In this document: in pieces, positions 1-9,588 of the stretch
How positions within the stretch are numbered: the first letter of the stretch is position 1
Layout of the letters: each line of letters begins with the position of its first letter
Virus record (IMG/VR): IMGVR_UViG_3300018071_000003
Span: 1 to 50,944 of that record
Origin: a virus
Strand: one strand, 5' to 3'
Length of the DNA stretch: 50,944 nt
Translations under genes and position numbers: made by a program
The notes under the pieces: model-generated
Told to the model about the DNA's origin: nothing
What the model saw: only the letters and a program-made list of their open reading frames with translations
The model's database searches: none

Positions 1-246
1 GCTGCTGGCTTACGGCATGGGTGGATGGATAAAACTGAGAAAATCAAACCACAGATGGCTTTGTCTGTAGGTTTCCTAATTAAAGATGAACCCGATCATA
101 TCATCATTGCACAAGACACAGATGATGATGGTGGTCACAATGGACGTACTCAAATACCTAGAGGAATGGTAAAGCACATGAAGTTGCTTAGGAAGAAGGA
201 CGAGAAAAAAGAATGTCCCGTAGATATAAAAAACCAGCTCCCCTAG
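1..246 (+). CDS. Phage protein of unknown function, 5' end cut off
   Basis: The reading frame is open from base 1 of the window, so the true start lies outside it; the ATG at 25 is only an internal methionine. About 81 residues are visible, with a strand-rich middle and a basic, lysine-rich tail. It resembles small phage proteins seen near lysis or nucleotide-metabolism genes, but I cannot assign a function. Its last 34 bases overlap the start of the next gene, which is typical of the compact rightward cluster that ends here. Confidence 0.6.
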   Translation, partial: AAGLRHGWMDKTEKIKPQMALSVGFLIKDEPDHIIIAQDTDDDGGHNGRTQIPRGMVKHMKLLRKKDEKKECPVDIKNQLP

Positions 247-422
247 AGATTGTTAAGATCAAAGGACGGAACGGGTTATTTGGGCACAAGGTTATGTGCT
301 GTGATTGTGCTTTAGTACATAAGTTCTTTTATAAAATTATCAATAAAAATTTAATTGAATTTGCTGCGGAACGGGATGCTCGTGCTACTGCGGCAGCTAG
401 GAGAAAACACGGTGAAATTTAA
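213..422 (+). CDS. Small basic phage protein, unknown function
   Basis: A 69-residue protein with a basic N-terminus, a Cys-Cys-x-Cys group near residues 29-32 followed by a histidine, and a charged helical C-terminus. It resembles short phage proteins with a conserved D-C-x-L-x-H segment, but no function is known to me. It overlaps the preceding gene at its start. Its end overlaps the GTG start of the DUF5675 gene, so the three genes are probably translated from one message. Confidence 0.55.
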   Translation: MSRRYKKPAPLEIVKIKGRNGLFGHKVMCCDCALVHKFFYKIINKNLIEFAAERDARATAAARRKHGEI

Positions 423-834
423 ATTATTGCGAATAGCCTCTGGTGATACTCTTACCAACGGGCAACTGTACATTGAGGAGGAGTTCTTCTGCTTTACTTT
501 AGAAGACAAGGTACGGGAGGAGGATGGAGTAGCTGTTGAGAAATGGAAGGTAAAAGGGGAGACCGCAATACCACGCGGGATATATGATCTGGTGCTTCAA
601 TATAGTCCACGTTTCGGACCACAGACTCCTACACTTTTGAATGTACCAGGATTTGAGGGGATTCGTATTCATGCGGGCAATCGTCCTGAAGATACGGAAG
701 GATGCATCATCGTTGGTTATAAAATAGATACTCGTTCTGGATTAATTGTTCCCGGCACTACACGCTCTTGTGTGACAAACTTAAAGAGACGACTTTCCGA
801 GACTCCGGGCAAACACACTATTCAGATTGTTTAG
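412..834 (+). CDS. DUF5675 family protein, possible cell-wall-active enzyme
   Basis: About 140 residues. I take GTG at 412 as the start because an AGGAGA ribosome site sits at 399-404; an ATG at 355 in the same frame would lie deep inside the preceding gene. The protein matches the phage DUF5675 family: a strand-rich fold ending in the motif I-H-x-G-N, then D-T-E-G-C-I about eight residues later. The His...Gly-Cys pattern is reminiscent of L,D-transpeptidase-like sites, so a role on peptidoglycan is possible but unproven. It is the last gene of the rightward cluster and converges with the late genes, overlapping a small holin-like gene on the other strand by 17 bases. Confidence 0.75.
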   Translation: MKFKLLRIASGDTLTNGQLYIEEEFFCFTLEDKVREEDGVAVEKWKVKGETAIPRGIYDLVLQYSPRFGPQTPTLLNVPGFEGIRIHAGNRPEDTEGCIIVGYKIDTRSGLIVPGTTRSCVTNLKRRLSETPGKHTIQIV

Positions 835-964
835 AATAATACCATTCTTTCCAGAACTTATAACCGTACCAAGCAATCGTAAACAATGCTGCAATGTTAG
901 GCAACAACCCAACTAGTGTTGCTGTTAAACTACCTAGAGCAATTGCATCAATGTATTTCTGCAT
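818..964 (-). CDS. Small single-span membrane protein, holin-like
   Basis: A 48-residue protein. One hydrophobic segment of about 25 residues (roughly residues 8-32) is followed by an aromatic and lysine-rich tail. Its ATG overlaps the stop of the upstream gene in a TAATG arrangement, which argues for translational coupling. It is the last gene of the late leftward cluster, a common place for a holin, and lies tail to tail with the DUF5675 gene, overlapping it by 17 bases. Size and topology suit a small class II or III holin, but no sequence match supports this. Confidence 0.5.
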   Translation of the reverse strand: MQKYIDAIALGSLTATLVGLLPNIAALFTIAWYGYKFWKEWYYSKQSE

Positions 965-1395
965 TATTGGTTTCTCAGAAGTTCTTGTTGATTCTCAATA
1001 CCGACTTGCCTATGTTGGGCCATTTGAGCTTCTATCTGTTGTGTAAACAGCCGTTCTAAATCCATAGGATGAACATTGACTCCTTTTCGTTTTAAATAAG
1101 CATTAAATTGTGCAAGTAAACTTTGATTAGAAGCAGCATTAGTGCTGCCCGGTATTTTGTTCTGCATTTGATCCATCCAATTGGACTGATGTCCTGTTCC
1201 TGGAGTATCCGAATAAATCCATGGATTTCCCATTGATCTTTCTGGGGCATAGTCCCAATCGCCTCTTACTATTCCCTGTGATGGGGGTATAGGAGGACGG
1301 TTTTGAGGAGGCAGTGGTTGTCCATTAATACCAGGAATCGGTTGTTCTTGTCTTTGACGCAGCATCATCATCAAGCGTTGAAGGAAATCATTCAT
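964..1395 (-). CDS. Virion-cluster protein, unknown function
   Basis: A 143-residue, Gln- and Pro-rich protein. A methionine-rich amphipathic N-terminus (residues 1-15) is followed by a proline-rich linker (20-45) and a glutamine-rich helical C-terminus with a basic segment near residues 100-105. It starts four bases inside the end of the giant ejection-type protein gene (ATGA overlap), so it is co-translated with it. It could be a minor virion or ejection-complex component. I recognise no family. Confidence 0.6.
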   Translation of the reverse strand: MNDFLQRLMMMLRQRQEQPIPGINGQPLPPQNRPPIPPSQGIVRGDWDYAPERSMGNPWIYSDTPGTGHQSNWMDQMQNKIPGSTNAASNQSLLAQFNAYLKRKGVNVHPMDLERLFTQQIEAQMAQHRQVGIENQQELLRNQ

Positions 1396-4300
1396 CTTTG
1401 TCCCTTCAGCCTTTGTAGCAAAATTGCCAATTGTTGTTGCTTGGTACTTTGTAGTTTACCCATGGCCCTATAATCGCCTTGAATCAATTGAGATTGAATC
1501 TCATTCATTAAACCTTGTTTAATGTTATCTCCCGAGAATCCACGCTTACCAAGTTCCTGCCAAATCGGTGCCAGATTTTTGTACGACTGAGGATCATTTA
1601 ACATAATATCGACGGCACGATTCATTGATTTGTCGAAGATAGCTTTACGCCCTGCCATATCTTTCTGTGCCGCATAAAATTCACCCTTCGCGGCAGCTTC
1701 TTTATTTGTATAGGTACCAAGCCGTCTAGCTAATTCATCAGCCTTATCCCGAGTGTATGGTCCTGCGCGTCCTGAACTCTCTTGATAGGGCGCTCCGGGA
1801 CGAGTATAGTGTTTCTCAATGTCTCCCCAATTGAGGCCGGGAATAGGAGAGAATCTAGGAGTGATTCCTTTCAAAGCATCTCGTTTTTCAACATTTGTTG
1901 GTTTATTAACTTCTCCAAATAGGCCGGTGGACTTTAATCCTTGCAAACCGATATTAGCTGCATGACCAAGAAGTTGAAGTCCGGGGGCAAAACTTCCAGT
2001 TAACGTAGGAGCATTAAGAGAAGCTCCAATGTTCGCACCAATAGCATCACTCAACACACCGAATCTGACTCTGTTAGATTTGAAATTGGACATCATCCAT
2101 TCAGTACCAGACATTATATTGGTGCCAAGTAATTTATTAGCTATAAAAGCTAGTGCATCCCATTCCTTGATACCAATAATACCCAATACCCCAGAAGTCA
2201 ATAAATTAGATGCCAAGAAAGTACCAAGAGGCAGTTGTTTAGATATAGAACCTTCTTTTAATCCCTGACCACTAAGTTTAACGTCCTCTCGTAACATTCC
2301 AAGCCATGTCATCGAGAAATTTTGTAGTGGGCCAATTGCTTGTCCAACTAATCCAGTACGATTAAATGCATGTGGTTTCTTATAGAACTTGTTTGTAACC
2401 ATATAGTGGTCGGTCATTTCTTTGGCAACGTAATATATTTCATTCTTGTCTTTGGCAATTTTATCGTAATCAAGTTCTCGAAGCATTTCCAAGAACATAT
2501 GTGCCGCTGGCCGACGAACAGCCGCTGCTTCAAGCCATGAGAGTGTCGAAAGACCAGACAAATGAGAGGACATAGTTTGTTTAAAACGAGGATTGGCATC
2601 TCCAGCATACGTAGACCAGTCATATCTAAACTGTGCTTCAAATGCTCCAATAGAATCGAGTATCTGAGCATCTTTTGATCCATTCCATTTCTTATATTCG
2701 ACCAAAGCTTTTCCTAAAGCATTCATTACAATGGCAGGATTCCTACCTTCTTCTGCTGCCATAGCTAATAGTTTAGGAGGCATATAAGTAGGTGCTTGTA
2801 GAAATTGTGCCGCAATTTGAATAGGATGAAAGAATCCGAGAAGCAGGGTAGTCATTACTTTATTGCTTTGTTGCAATAAATCCCGAGTGAATCTTTGAGG
2901 TAAAACCACTGTACCTTTTGTTACAAATTTAACATTTCCTGATACAATAGATGAAAAAGCATTTCCGAGTTTATCCATTATCTCGTTAGACTTTCCTCTG
3001 GCTACATCAATGGATTCCAGAGCATAGGATTTCGTAAAAGGCACATGATCGGCTTCCTTCATATCATTTACATCTTGATACAATTTATCCAGTTTTCTAT
3101 TGGCAATGAAGTCGTAGGCTTGTCGGATGTAGCGTTCTGAAATCTCCTCATAACCTCGCATTCCAGTAATACCACCTTCTGTTCCTTTTGCACCAAGGAC
3201 ACCCGCTCTGCGCATTGTGCGTGCCCCAAACCCCATTCGACGCAAACCCTCGGTTATCGCCTTAGCTGCAGGATCACGCATTTCCTTATTTAACTGACGT
3301 AGAATCCACTCAAATTGTTGCCAATTGACATCTCCACGTAAACCACTGTCTGGAAGTTGAATAGCTTTAACATCGGGTCCAGCTAGTTTCTGTAATTTTG
3401 CCAAATTGGGTTTTAGATAGAAAGCATCAACTTTAACGGTTTCTCCGGTTTTCTCATTAACCCATTTTACCTTAAATGGACCGTCGAATATGGATGGAAA
3501 TCCGTAGTGAGGAAGTTGTTGAATAGGTTCTTTGCCTTCTGCAATGTACACTTTATTAATATCACCAAGAACGTCATTCATTGTCCTATCCCGATCAAGG
3601 AACGCTTGCAATTCTTTTGGAGATAGGTCACGTCCTATAATCTCACGAGCCTTCGCTCTAATACCTTGTTCACCCAATTTAACATCAGAATTACGTAGAG
3701 CCACTACAAGATCAGTTACGGCAACTCTACTTCTCTGTGGGAGTTGTTCCCACATATAGTTGAAAGTACCAACATTGGGCATCTTGCGACTTAGTCCATG
3801 TAGTCTATTGTTGGCATTCTGAATTGATTCATTCTTTGTCCAATTAGTCTGGCTGCTAACCCAAGACAAGAGAGGGTTATCCTTGGCAATGAACCCACCA
3901 GCAAGCATTTTATCAACAGTATTGCGTCCTGCGAATTGGGCAAGTGTATCTTTCTTCATAGCTGCAATTTGTGGTTTAATCTCGTCAATGGTACGACGAT
4001 CCACATATTGACGCTGAAGTTGGTCAATTCCCTTAATCTTGCCAATAACATCAATTGCCGGTTCAGAGGGGTGTGCAAGAGGTTTAGGAGCAGCTCCTTG
4101 ACTTTTATCCCAAACTGCATTAAGTTGTTCGGTAGGGAGAGTTATACCCCTAGCCCTAGCTTCTTTAATAAAGTCATTCCGAGCCGTGGCTTTCTTGTTC
4201 TCAATGGTCATTCCACCAAGTTGCTTTGATGGCCCAACAGGAGTGAGGTCTTTTAGAACCGGGCCTTCTTTGGTGCTAATCTCTACATTAGGAGAAGGCT

Positions 4301-5414
4301 TACCTTGGATCTTGTCAACAGCCTCTTCTAGGAAGCCAGGACGTGGGAACTGTAGACCTTCGGTATTAGGGGTCTGGGTAACCTTCGGCATAGCCGGGTC
4401 TTTGGCCGAAACAGCGGAATAAGGCTGCTTTTGGTTAGAAAACACTCTAGGATCGCGCGTAGGCGTTTCTAGCAAGGGGTCTGGGGTATACCCACTACCT
4501 CGGGCATAAGGCCCGCCAGCGCCTTCAGGTCCAATCCTAGGGGATGTGGCGTCTGGACCGACGCTATCTAGCATATTAAGCCCCGGTTCAAAAGGAATAG
4601 GACCACCTCCTCTCTGTGGAACAGCCATTTCTTCGGGAGTACGAGTACCTGTGTCAAACATGTCAGGTTGCAAGGGGCTAATTTCGCCTCCCGGTCTAAT
4701 GTTACCAGCACCTACTTCTTTACTAGTTGGAGGACCAACCTCCGGTTCAAACATATCAGGTTGTGTCTGCATTTCGTTGGCTTTTGAAGCCTGTTCAGAC
4801 ATCATTTGCTGCTGTAGGGCATCAATGTCTTTTAAAGCTTGGTCCGTACGTGCTTTGGCCTTGGCTTCTTGTTTAGCCCGATATTTGAGACCAGAACCAA
4901 CAAGCCCTCGACCCATTGCGGCTCCTGCTAGCAAATCTGTACCAAATTCACCAACTTGCTGGAATTGTTGTCCTAGTTGTTCATCTCCAATTGCTTCTCC
5001 AACATGTTTACCAATTTGACCAATGCCTTCAGGAATCATTTCAAAGGGCTTCATGGCCCCCTGATAGGCACCTGTTTCCCGATAGGGTTGTAGAGCATCA
5101 ATGTGGGTAAGCGGATTAAACCATTCACCAGTTGCACGGCCAATGTTCTTGGCGGATTCAACAGGTTCGCCTTGAGCAAAGGCTGATACACCTGCTCCTG
5201 CTCCTGCGATCATTCCAGGAATACCGGTCATAAAGTCACCAGCGGCTAGTGCTGCACCTCCAAGGTTCTCCCCATAAGCACCAGCAAATGTATTACCTGC
5301 TGTAGCCGCTCGTCGAAAGTGTTGATCTGAGGCACGAATTTTGGCTACAGTTGATGGTAAGTCTAAGGAGTCATCAATTGTATAGTCAATTCCATCGATG
5401 GAATAGTCAGCCAT
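1392..5414 (-). CDS. Giant internal virion / DNA-ejection-type protein
   Basis: A 1340-residue protein, the largest in the window. The N-terminus (about 40-100) holds Gly/Ala-rich hydrophobic stretches that could enter a membrane. Residues of about 190-470 are low-complexity, proline- and glycine-rich, with repeated Q-P-D-M-F units (twice near 215-255). From about 480 to the end it is long and helical, with a second hydrophobic zone around 1060-1130. It is the third large protein after the tail-hub gene, matching the place of P22 ejection proteins gp7, gp20 and gp16. Ejection into the host envelope is inferred from size, position and composition, not from a recognised domain. Confidence 0.65.
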   Translation of the reverse strand: MADYSIDGIDYTIDDSLDLPSTVAKIRASDQHFRRAATAGNTFAGAYGENLGGAALAAGDFMTGIPGMIAGAGAGVSAFAQGEPVESAKNIGRATGEWFNPLTHIDALQPYRETGAYQGAMKPFEMIPEGIGQIGKHVGEAIGDEQLGQQFQQVGEFGTDLLAGAAMGRGLVGSGLKYRAKQEAKAKARTDQALKDIDALQQQMMSEQASKANEMQTQPDMFEPEVGPPTSKEVGAGNIRPGGEISPLQPDMFDTGTRTPEEMAVPQRGGGPIPFEPGLNMLDSVGPDATSPRIGPEGAGGPYARGSGYTPDPLLETPTRDPRVFSNQKQPYSAVSAKDPAMPKVTQTPNTEGLQFPRPGFLEEAVDKIQGKPSPNVEISTKEGPVLKDLTPVGPSKQLGGMTIENKKATARNDFIKEARARGITLPTEQLNAVWDKSQGAAPKPLAHPSEPAIDVIGKIKGIDQLQRQYVDRRTIDEIKPQIAAMKKDTLAQFAGRNTVDKMLAGGFIAKDNPLLSWVSSQTNWTKNESIQNANNRLHGLSRKMPNVGTFNYMWEQLPQRSRVAVTDLVVALRNSDVKLGEQGIRAKAREIIGRDLSPKELQAFLDRDRTMNDVLGDINKVYIAEGKEPIQQLPHYGFPSIFDGPFKVKWVNEKTGETVKVDAFYLKPNLAKLQKLAGPDVKAIQLPDSGLRGDVNWQQFEWILRQLNKEMRDPAAKAITEGLRRMGFGARTMRRAGVLGAKGTEGGITGMRGYEEISERYIRQAYDFIANRKLDKLYQDVNDMKEADHVPFTKSYALESIDVARGKSNEIMDKLGNAFSSIVSGNVKFVTKGTVVLPQRFTRDLLQQSNKVMTTLLLGFFHPIQIAAQFLQAPTYMPPKLLAMAAEEGRNPAIVMNALGKALVEYKKWNGSKDAQILDSIGAFEAQFRYDWSTYAGDANPRFKQTMSSHLSGLSTLSWLEAAAVRRPAAHMFLEMLRELDYDKIAKDKNEIYYVAKEMTDHYMVTNKFYKKPHAFNRTGLVGQAIGPLQNFSMTWLGMLREDVKLSGQGLKEGSISKQLPLGTFLASNLLTSGVLGIIGIKEWDALAFIANKLLGTNIMSGTEWMMSNFKSNRVRFGVLSDAIGANIGASLNAPTLTGSFAPGLQLLGHAANIGLQGLKSTGLFGEVNKPTNVEKRDALKGITPRFSPIPGLNWGDIEKHYTRPGAPYQESSGRAGPYTRDKADELARRLGTYTNKEAAAKGEFYAAQKDMAGRKAIFDKSMNRAVDIMLNDPQSYKNLAPIWQELGKRGFSGDNIKQGLMNEIQSQLIQGDYRAMGKLQSTKQQQLAILLQRLKGQR

Positions 5415-6421
5415 TATTTTCTAATAACTCCGGGTATTCCTACGTTGCTTTGCGGTTGTTGTCCGCCCGCACCAGGAGTCCACATATTGGGATTGGGTTG
5501 GGTCTGCGGGAGGCCGGGGCCGAGATCATAAGGATTGCGTGATTGGGCTTTAGCCGCTAAATTCTGTTTGGCTTGTGTCATCATAGCAGTTACCATTGCT
5601 CGAACAGATTCGTCTAAATCTGTATTAGCTAAAAGACCAGCACCAATAGATAGCTTATTATTATCATCGCCAGTTAAGAATCTATCAATGGCTTCTTTTT
5701 TCTGTGCTGCCGTGCGTGCTTTAGCAGCTTCCACAGACCACCAACCACTAATGTTGGCTACGTCAGCAGTGCCCGCGTTATGTTGTGCGCCCAGAGCCAT
5801 TTTATTAGCTTGCTCAATTGAATTTTCCAGCTTGGCTCTAATTTGCTTCATGCGCTCGGGACTATATTGCTGTCCAAACGCTTGCTGTGCTTTTTCAGGA
5901 AGTGATTTAATAAAAGAATTATAAGCTTCTTGACCTTGGGTAGAACCCGGCGCTTGTCCGGGAGTTGTATTCTGAAACATTGGTTCTTGCAAATCCAGAT
6001 GATTTAGAAAGGTTTGATATTGTTTGAGTTGATTACCTGCATTCTCTACACCAACCTTTCCACCAACTGTACCAAGAGCAAGTCTACCAGCAGCTTCTTC
6101 TGTACCAAATTTTCCAATGTCTCCTCGAACAGCACTTGGGCCATAGTCAGGAGATTGATTGCGTAGTCGCGCTAGTTGGGCTGCAAGGTCCGCTTCTCCA
6201 ATGCCTTTCGCTCGTTCTGCTGCGCGAAGAGGTTCATCAGCTTTATAAGTTTGAAATTTTGCTTCGGCTTCTCCGACTCCAGCTCGACTAAGTGCATCTT
6301 GCAAAGACATTGCATTTCGATAGTCTTGGTTCTGTTGCCACATAAGACCACCAGCTAGTCCAGATGGAACTTGGCCCAAATCGAGTTTAGTAGCTGCTGG
6401 ATTAAAGTAGGAATCTGGCAT
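5414..6421 (-). CDS. Probable ejection / internal virion protein
   Basis: About 335 residues starting at the ATG at 6421, one base after the stop of the upstream gene; an open frame continues to 6505, but a start there would overlap that gene. The protein is helical and Ala/Gln-rich with no cysteine, typical of proteins that leave the capsid with the DNA. The C-terminal 40 residues are Pro/Gly/Gln-rich. Its last base is shared with the start of the giant downstream protein gene, so the three ejection-type genes are coupled. The role is inferred from position and composition. Confidence 0.65.
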   Translation of the reverse strand: MPDSYFNPAATKLDLGQVPSGLAGGLMWQQNQDYRNAMSLQDALSRAGVGEAEAKFQTYKADEPLRAAERAKGIGEADLAAQLARLRNQSPDYGPSAVRGDIGKFGTEEAAGRLALGTVGGKVGVENAGNQLKQYQTFLNHLDLQEPMFQNTTPGQAPGSTQGQEAYNSFIKSLPEKAQQAFGQQYSPERMKQIRAKLENSIEQANKMALGAQHNAGTADVANISGWWSVEAAKARTAAQKKEAIDRFLTGDDNNKLSIGAGLLANTDLDESVRAMVTAMMTQAKQNLAAKAQSRNPYDLGPGLPQTQPNPNMWTPGAGGQQPQSNVGIPGVIRK

Positions 6422-6422
6422 G

Positions 6423-7685
6423 TTATAGTCCGAAATATTGTAAGAGGTTTTGGTTCGGTGGAGTACCAGTCCTCTGTTGATTAGAAGTTGGTTGCTGTCC
6501 TCCAAGGATAGAACCTAGACCATAACCAAGAGAGTTGTTTTGACCAACTTGAGATTGCATAATTCCTGGAGTCATACTAGCAATGGTTGATCCAACTCCA
6601 CCATTACCACGAGCATATGGGCCAATGGCATTCATGTAATCGACAGTTCCTCTATTCAAGTCTTGTCCCAGTTGACTAATTTGATTGCCACTCATGTTGT
6701 AGCCCATAGAAGCCATTTTACGAGTAGAGGCATCTGCAATAGATTGTCCATATGGAGTGTTGCCAATTCCTTGTGTAGCGGCCTGATAAGCAGGTTCAAA
6801 GTATTTGGGTTGTTCGGTACGGAATAGATCTGAGTTAATGGCCTTGTCCATCAGCCGTTCTTGGGTGGCTTGTCCTTGTCGATTGCTCAGATAACCAAGT
6901 CCTGCATTAAGTATATCCCCATATGGAAATTGATATTGTCCAGGAACTTGTGGACCACCTGTAGCACCTCCTGTAGGAGCCAATCCTGGAATTCCAAGAG
7001 CCTTCAATACAGAATTAATATTGGAAGGGTTCTTGAGCCAATCAGGTAGGCCACCAGTTCCAAATGGATTATCAGCAGTTCCACCAAAAATAGTAGAGTT
7101 GCTGCCAGGACCAGACATTGATCCAAATTGATCGAAGGCACCAGCATCTCCTACCCCAGGAGTAGAAGCTTGTCCAGCTTCCCCAGCACCACCAAAGTCA
7201 TAATTATCTAACCAATCCCATTCACCCATTGTTCCCCCTTGTGGAACTGTTCCTGCACCAAATCCTGTATCTGATACTCCACCCGCAGTTGGAAGTGCCC
7301 ATGATGGTGTATTAATATCTCCACCAACTCCGCCAGCAGATCCACCAGCCCCTCCGAGAGGTCCAAATCCTGCCGCGCCCATTCCAATAAAACTAGCCAT
7401 TGCAGGAACCACATATTTCTCAAAACCCCAATCTGATGATGGATTAGTTCCTTGTGTGGCGAGCGCCATTTCCCATGGACTATGTGTTCCACCTCCCTCT
7501 GAATCGACATTCGCATAGATAGGATTATGCCCCTCGTTGATAGCATCCTGCCAAGGTATATATTTTCCATCACCTCCAAGTGCAACTCGAACGGGTGTTC
7601 CTGAAGAGGTGTCATAATACGCCGGATTTTGCGTACTGCGATCCGCCACAATATTATTACCAAATTGTGTTGGTGAGAATGTCAT
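6423..7685 (-). CDS. Gly-rich internal virion / ejection-type protein
   Basis: About 420 residues from the ATG at 7685, which lies one base after the upstream stop; an upstream in-frame start at 7718 would overlap the neighbour. Residues of about 95-190 are extremely glycine-rich and flexible. The C-terminal third is helical, with a segment resembling podovirus internal proteins: a repeated Gly-Tyr-x-x-Ser-Gly-x-x type motif near residues 330-345, followed by a long amphipathic helix. It is the first of three consecutive large proteins after the gp10-like gene, the place of P22 gp7. I infer a role in genome ejection. Confidence 0.6.
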   Translation of the reverse strand: MTFSPTQFGNNIVADRSTQNPAYYDTSSGTPVRVALGGDGKYIPWQDAINEGHNPIYANVDSEGGGTHSPWEMALATQGTNPSSDWGFEKYVVPAMASFIGMGAAGFGPLGGAGGSAGGVGGDINTPSWALPTAGGVSDTGFGAGTVPQGGTMGEWDWLDNYDFGGAGEAGQASTPGVGDAGAFDQFGSMSGPGSNSTIFGGTADNPFGTGGLPDWLKNPSNINSVLKALGIPGLAPTGGATGGPQVPGQYQFPYGDILNAGLGYLSNRQGQATQERLMDKAINSDLFRTEQPKYFEPAYQAATQGIGNTPYGQSIADASTRKMASMGYNMSGNQISQLGQDLNRGTVDYMNAIGPYARGNGGVGSTIASMTPGIMQSQVGQNNSLGYGLGSILGGQQPTSNQQRTGTPPNQNLLQYFGL

Positions 7686-7686
7686 A

Positions 7687-8064
7687 TTAAACGATCCTCT
7701 CCCATCCATTATTACCATTGCTAATTACAAGAGCTTTGGACCATTGGGCAGCAAGAGCCACTGTTGCTGCTCCTTGTATAGTATCTGAGCCAGCCGCAGC
7801 AACCGTAACAGCATTGCCGGAAGCATCTATTTTGGTCACGAGTATTTGTCGTCCTTCCCTTGTTAAGGCTGCTGGCAGAGTAACAGTTCGAGCGCCGCCC
7901 GTTGCATCTTCTCGAACATGAAATACGTTGTCTGCCACAGTGTATGCTGCTGTTTGGGTGACAATTGCGGTGCGACGTTTAATTGCTCTGTAGATACTCT
8001 GGAACCATCCCTTCATTCCATAAGTTTCTTTACTTTCATAAACAGGAGGTTCTTGAATATCCAT
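7687..8064 (-). CDS. Small virion protein with beta-rich C-terminus
   Basis: A 125-residue protein. The N-terminal 30 residues are charged and aromatic. The remainder reads as a beta-rich domain: a run around residues 36-110 with Val-Thr-Leu-Pro and Val-Thr-Val-x-Ala-Ala-Gly-x-Asp segments, as found in phage tail or fibre head-binding proteins. It lies between the gp10-like tail-hub gene and the first ejection gene, with immediate stop-start junctions on both sides. The exact role is unknown. Confidence 0.6.
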   Translation of the reverse strand: MDIQEPPVYESKETYGMKGWFQSIYRAIKRRTAIVTQTAAYTVADNVFHVREDATGGARTVTLPAALTREGRQILVTKIDASGNAVTVAAAGSDTIQGAATVALAAQWSKALVISNGNNGWERIV

Positions 8065-9588
8065 TTAATGTATGTTTTTGTCAATGAAAAACTCAAGAGC
8101 TTCTAGACGAATAGGCAAAGCCGAAGTTTCTGTCATAAAGAACGCACGCCGTCTAAACTGTCCACAATTTGTAAGATACTTCGTTTGTTTATTCAGATCA
8201 ATGTTACGAACTGTGGAATATGTGGTATAATCATTATCAGACCAACTAACACCTAAATTCGTAGTGCTAGTTGATGTATCTCCAATGATTGTAAATCTAC
8301 GAAGTCGTTTCCGATAATCCAAACCAAGGTCAACATGAGAAGTTTGAATTGTCATAACATATAAGTTGCCGTCATCAGAGTACACTGGACTAACTAGACT
8401 AATCTTATATACTTTGCCGCTTGTCGAATCACGACTGATACTAAATAAAGCACTCGTAGAAGATGCCGAAGCAGCGAATTTATGCCATAATATATCGGTG
8501 GCCGGTGCCCATTCGTGCCACATTTTATTTTCGACGCAATAAATATATGTTTTCTTGTTAAATTGTACAAAGATAAGTGTTTGTCCGTTTAACTTCGCAC
8601 ACGTAAGATAAATCGGAGTATCCCCACGTTGGGCGATAAAGGCATCAATTGTATTGTCAGACACACGGACTGGTTTATATCCGTCAAGAATATAGACACT
8701 TTCCGTACCTGTATCAGAACCCGCTACCCAAGCAATGTTATCTTCAAATGAAGTTATTGCTGTATGTGAAATACAACCAATTTTAATTGTTGCTTCTTTA
8801 ACTTTCTCAAGAGGGCTGCCTGTAGGATTACCTACGTTACGGAAAAATTCGATACTTTCTTTGCCGAAAGCTACAATTAGTTCTTTATATCTAGCAAGAC
8901 CAACACCTCTATCAGGATACATGTTAGCTTGAATAAAAGACAAAGCACTCCACGATGAAAGTGAATTTAAATCAGAATTATATATACTACCATCAGTTGC
9001 CATGATGAACATATAGCCATCCATATGTACTGCATTCCCGGTAATTGTTTTACCAGCTACTCCGGGAAAGTCACCATCCGTAATTTCGGTTAAAGCTCCG
9101 CCATCTGGATAAAAGTATGCTTTATTTCCATTACTGATAAAAGTTAAGTTAGCAGTAGTTCCAACGAATGTTTCTTGAATATCATACACAACTCCTGTCA
9201 CAGCTCCAAGAGAAGAAGTTCCATTGTACACTGTACTGTTCGTGGCACCAAATGCAGTAATAATTTCATTTGTCTTACCAGTCCAAATCTTAATTGCTGT
9301 ACCAATGTTACCAGCGGATGGAGTATTATTTGTCGCAAATCCAGGGCGTTTATAAACATAATATTTGGTTTGGTTTGTAATTGGATTTATGTTTACTTCA
9401 GGAATAACATTGACAAAACGCTGATCTTTAGATACCGAACTTGGTGCTGATCCAATGATAAATTGTCCGATAATACCTATACCAATTGTACCAGAGGTTC
9501 CATCTGAAGCACCGTAAAACAAACGAGTATTGTATGAACCTATTATAGGAATTCTAATTGGATCATTTACTGGTTTAAGATTAGCCAA
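8065..9588 (-). CDS. P22 gp10-like tail-hub / packaged-DNA stabilisation protein
   Basis: A 507-residue protein resembling the P22 gp10 family, which plugs the portal after packaging and links it to the tail needle. The N-terminus carries the Q-R-F-V-N-x-x-P-E-x-N segment near residues 56-66, a signature of this family. The rest is beta-rich and propeller-like, with recurring short repeats and Trp pairs (for example M-W-H-E-W near 370). Its start overlaps the end of the polyglycine protein gene by eight bases. Together with the gp4-like gene at 11747 it defines a podovirus-type head-to-tail connector. Confidence 0.8.
   Translation of the reverse strand: MANLKPVNDPIRIPIIGSYNTRLFYGASDGTSGTIGIGIIGQFIIGSAPSSVSKDQRFVNVIPEVNINPITNQTKYYVYKRPGFATNNTPSAGNIGTAIKIWTGKTNEIITAFGATNSTVYNGTSSLGAVTGVVYDIQETFVGTTANLTFISNGNKAYFYPDGGALTEITDGDFPGVAGKTITGNAVHMDGYMFIMATDGSIYNSDLNSLSSWSALSFIQANMYPDRGVGLARYKELIVAFGKESIEFFRNVGNPTGSPLEKVKEATIKIGCISHTAITSFEDNIAWVAGSDTGTESVYILDGYKPVRVSDNTIDAFIAQRGDTPIYLTCAKLNGQTLIFVQFNKKTYIYCVENKMWHEWAPATDILWHKFAASASSTSALFSISRDSTSGKVYKISLVSPVYSDDGNLYVMTIQTSHVDLGLDYRKRLRRFTIIGDTSTSTTNLGVSWSDNDYTTYSTVRNIDLNKQTKYLTNCGQFRRRAFFMTETSALPIRLEALEFFIDKNIH

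Noticed and set aside
4546-5019. 157-residue plus-strand frame within the giant ejection-type gene
   Set aside because: It lies opposite a low-complexity Pro/Gly region and shows only Ser/Cys/Pro-rich random composition.
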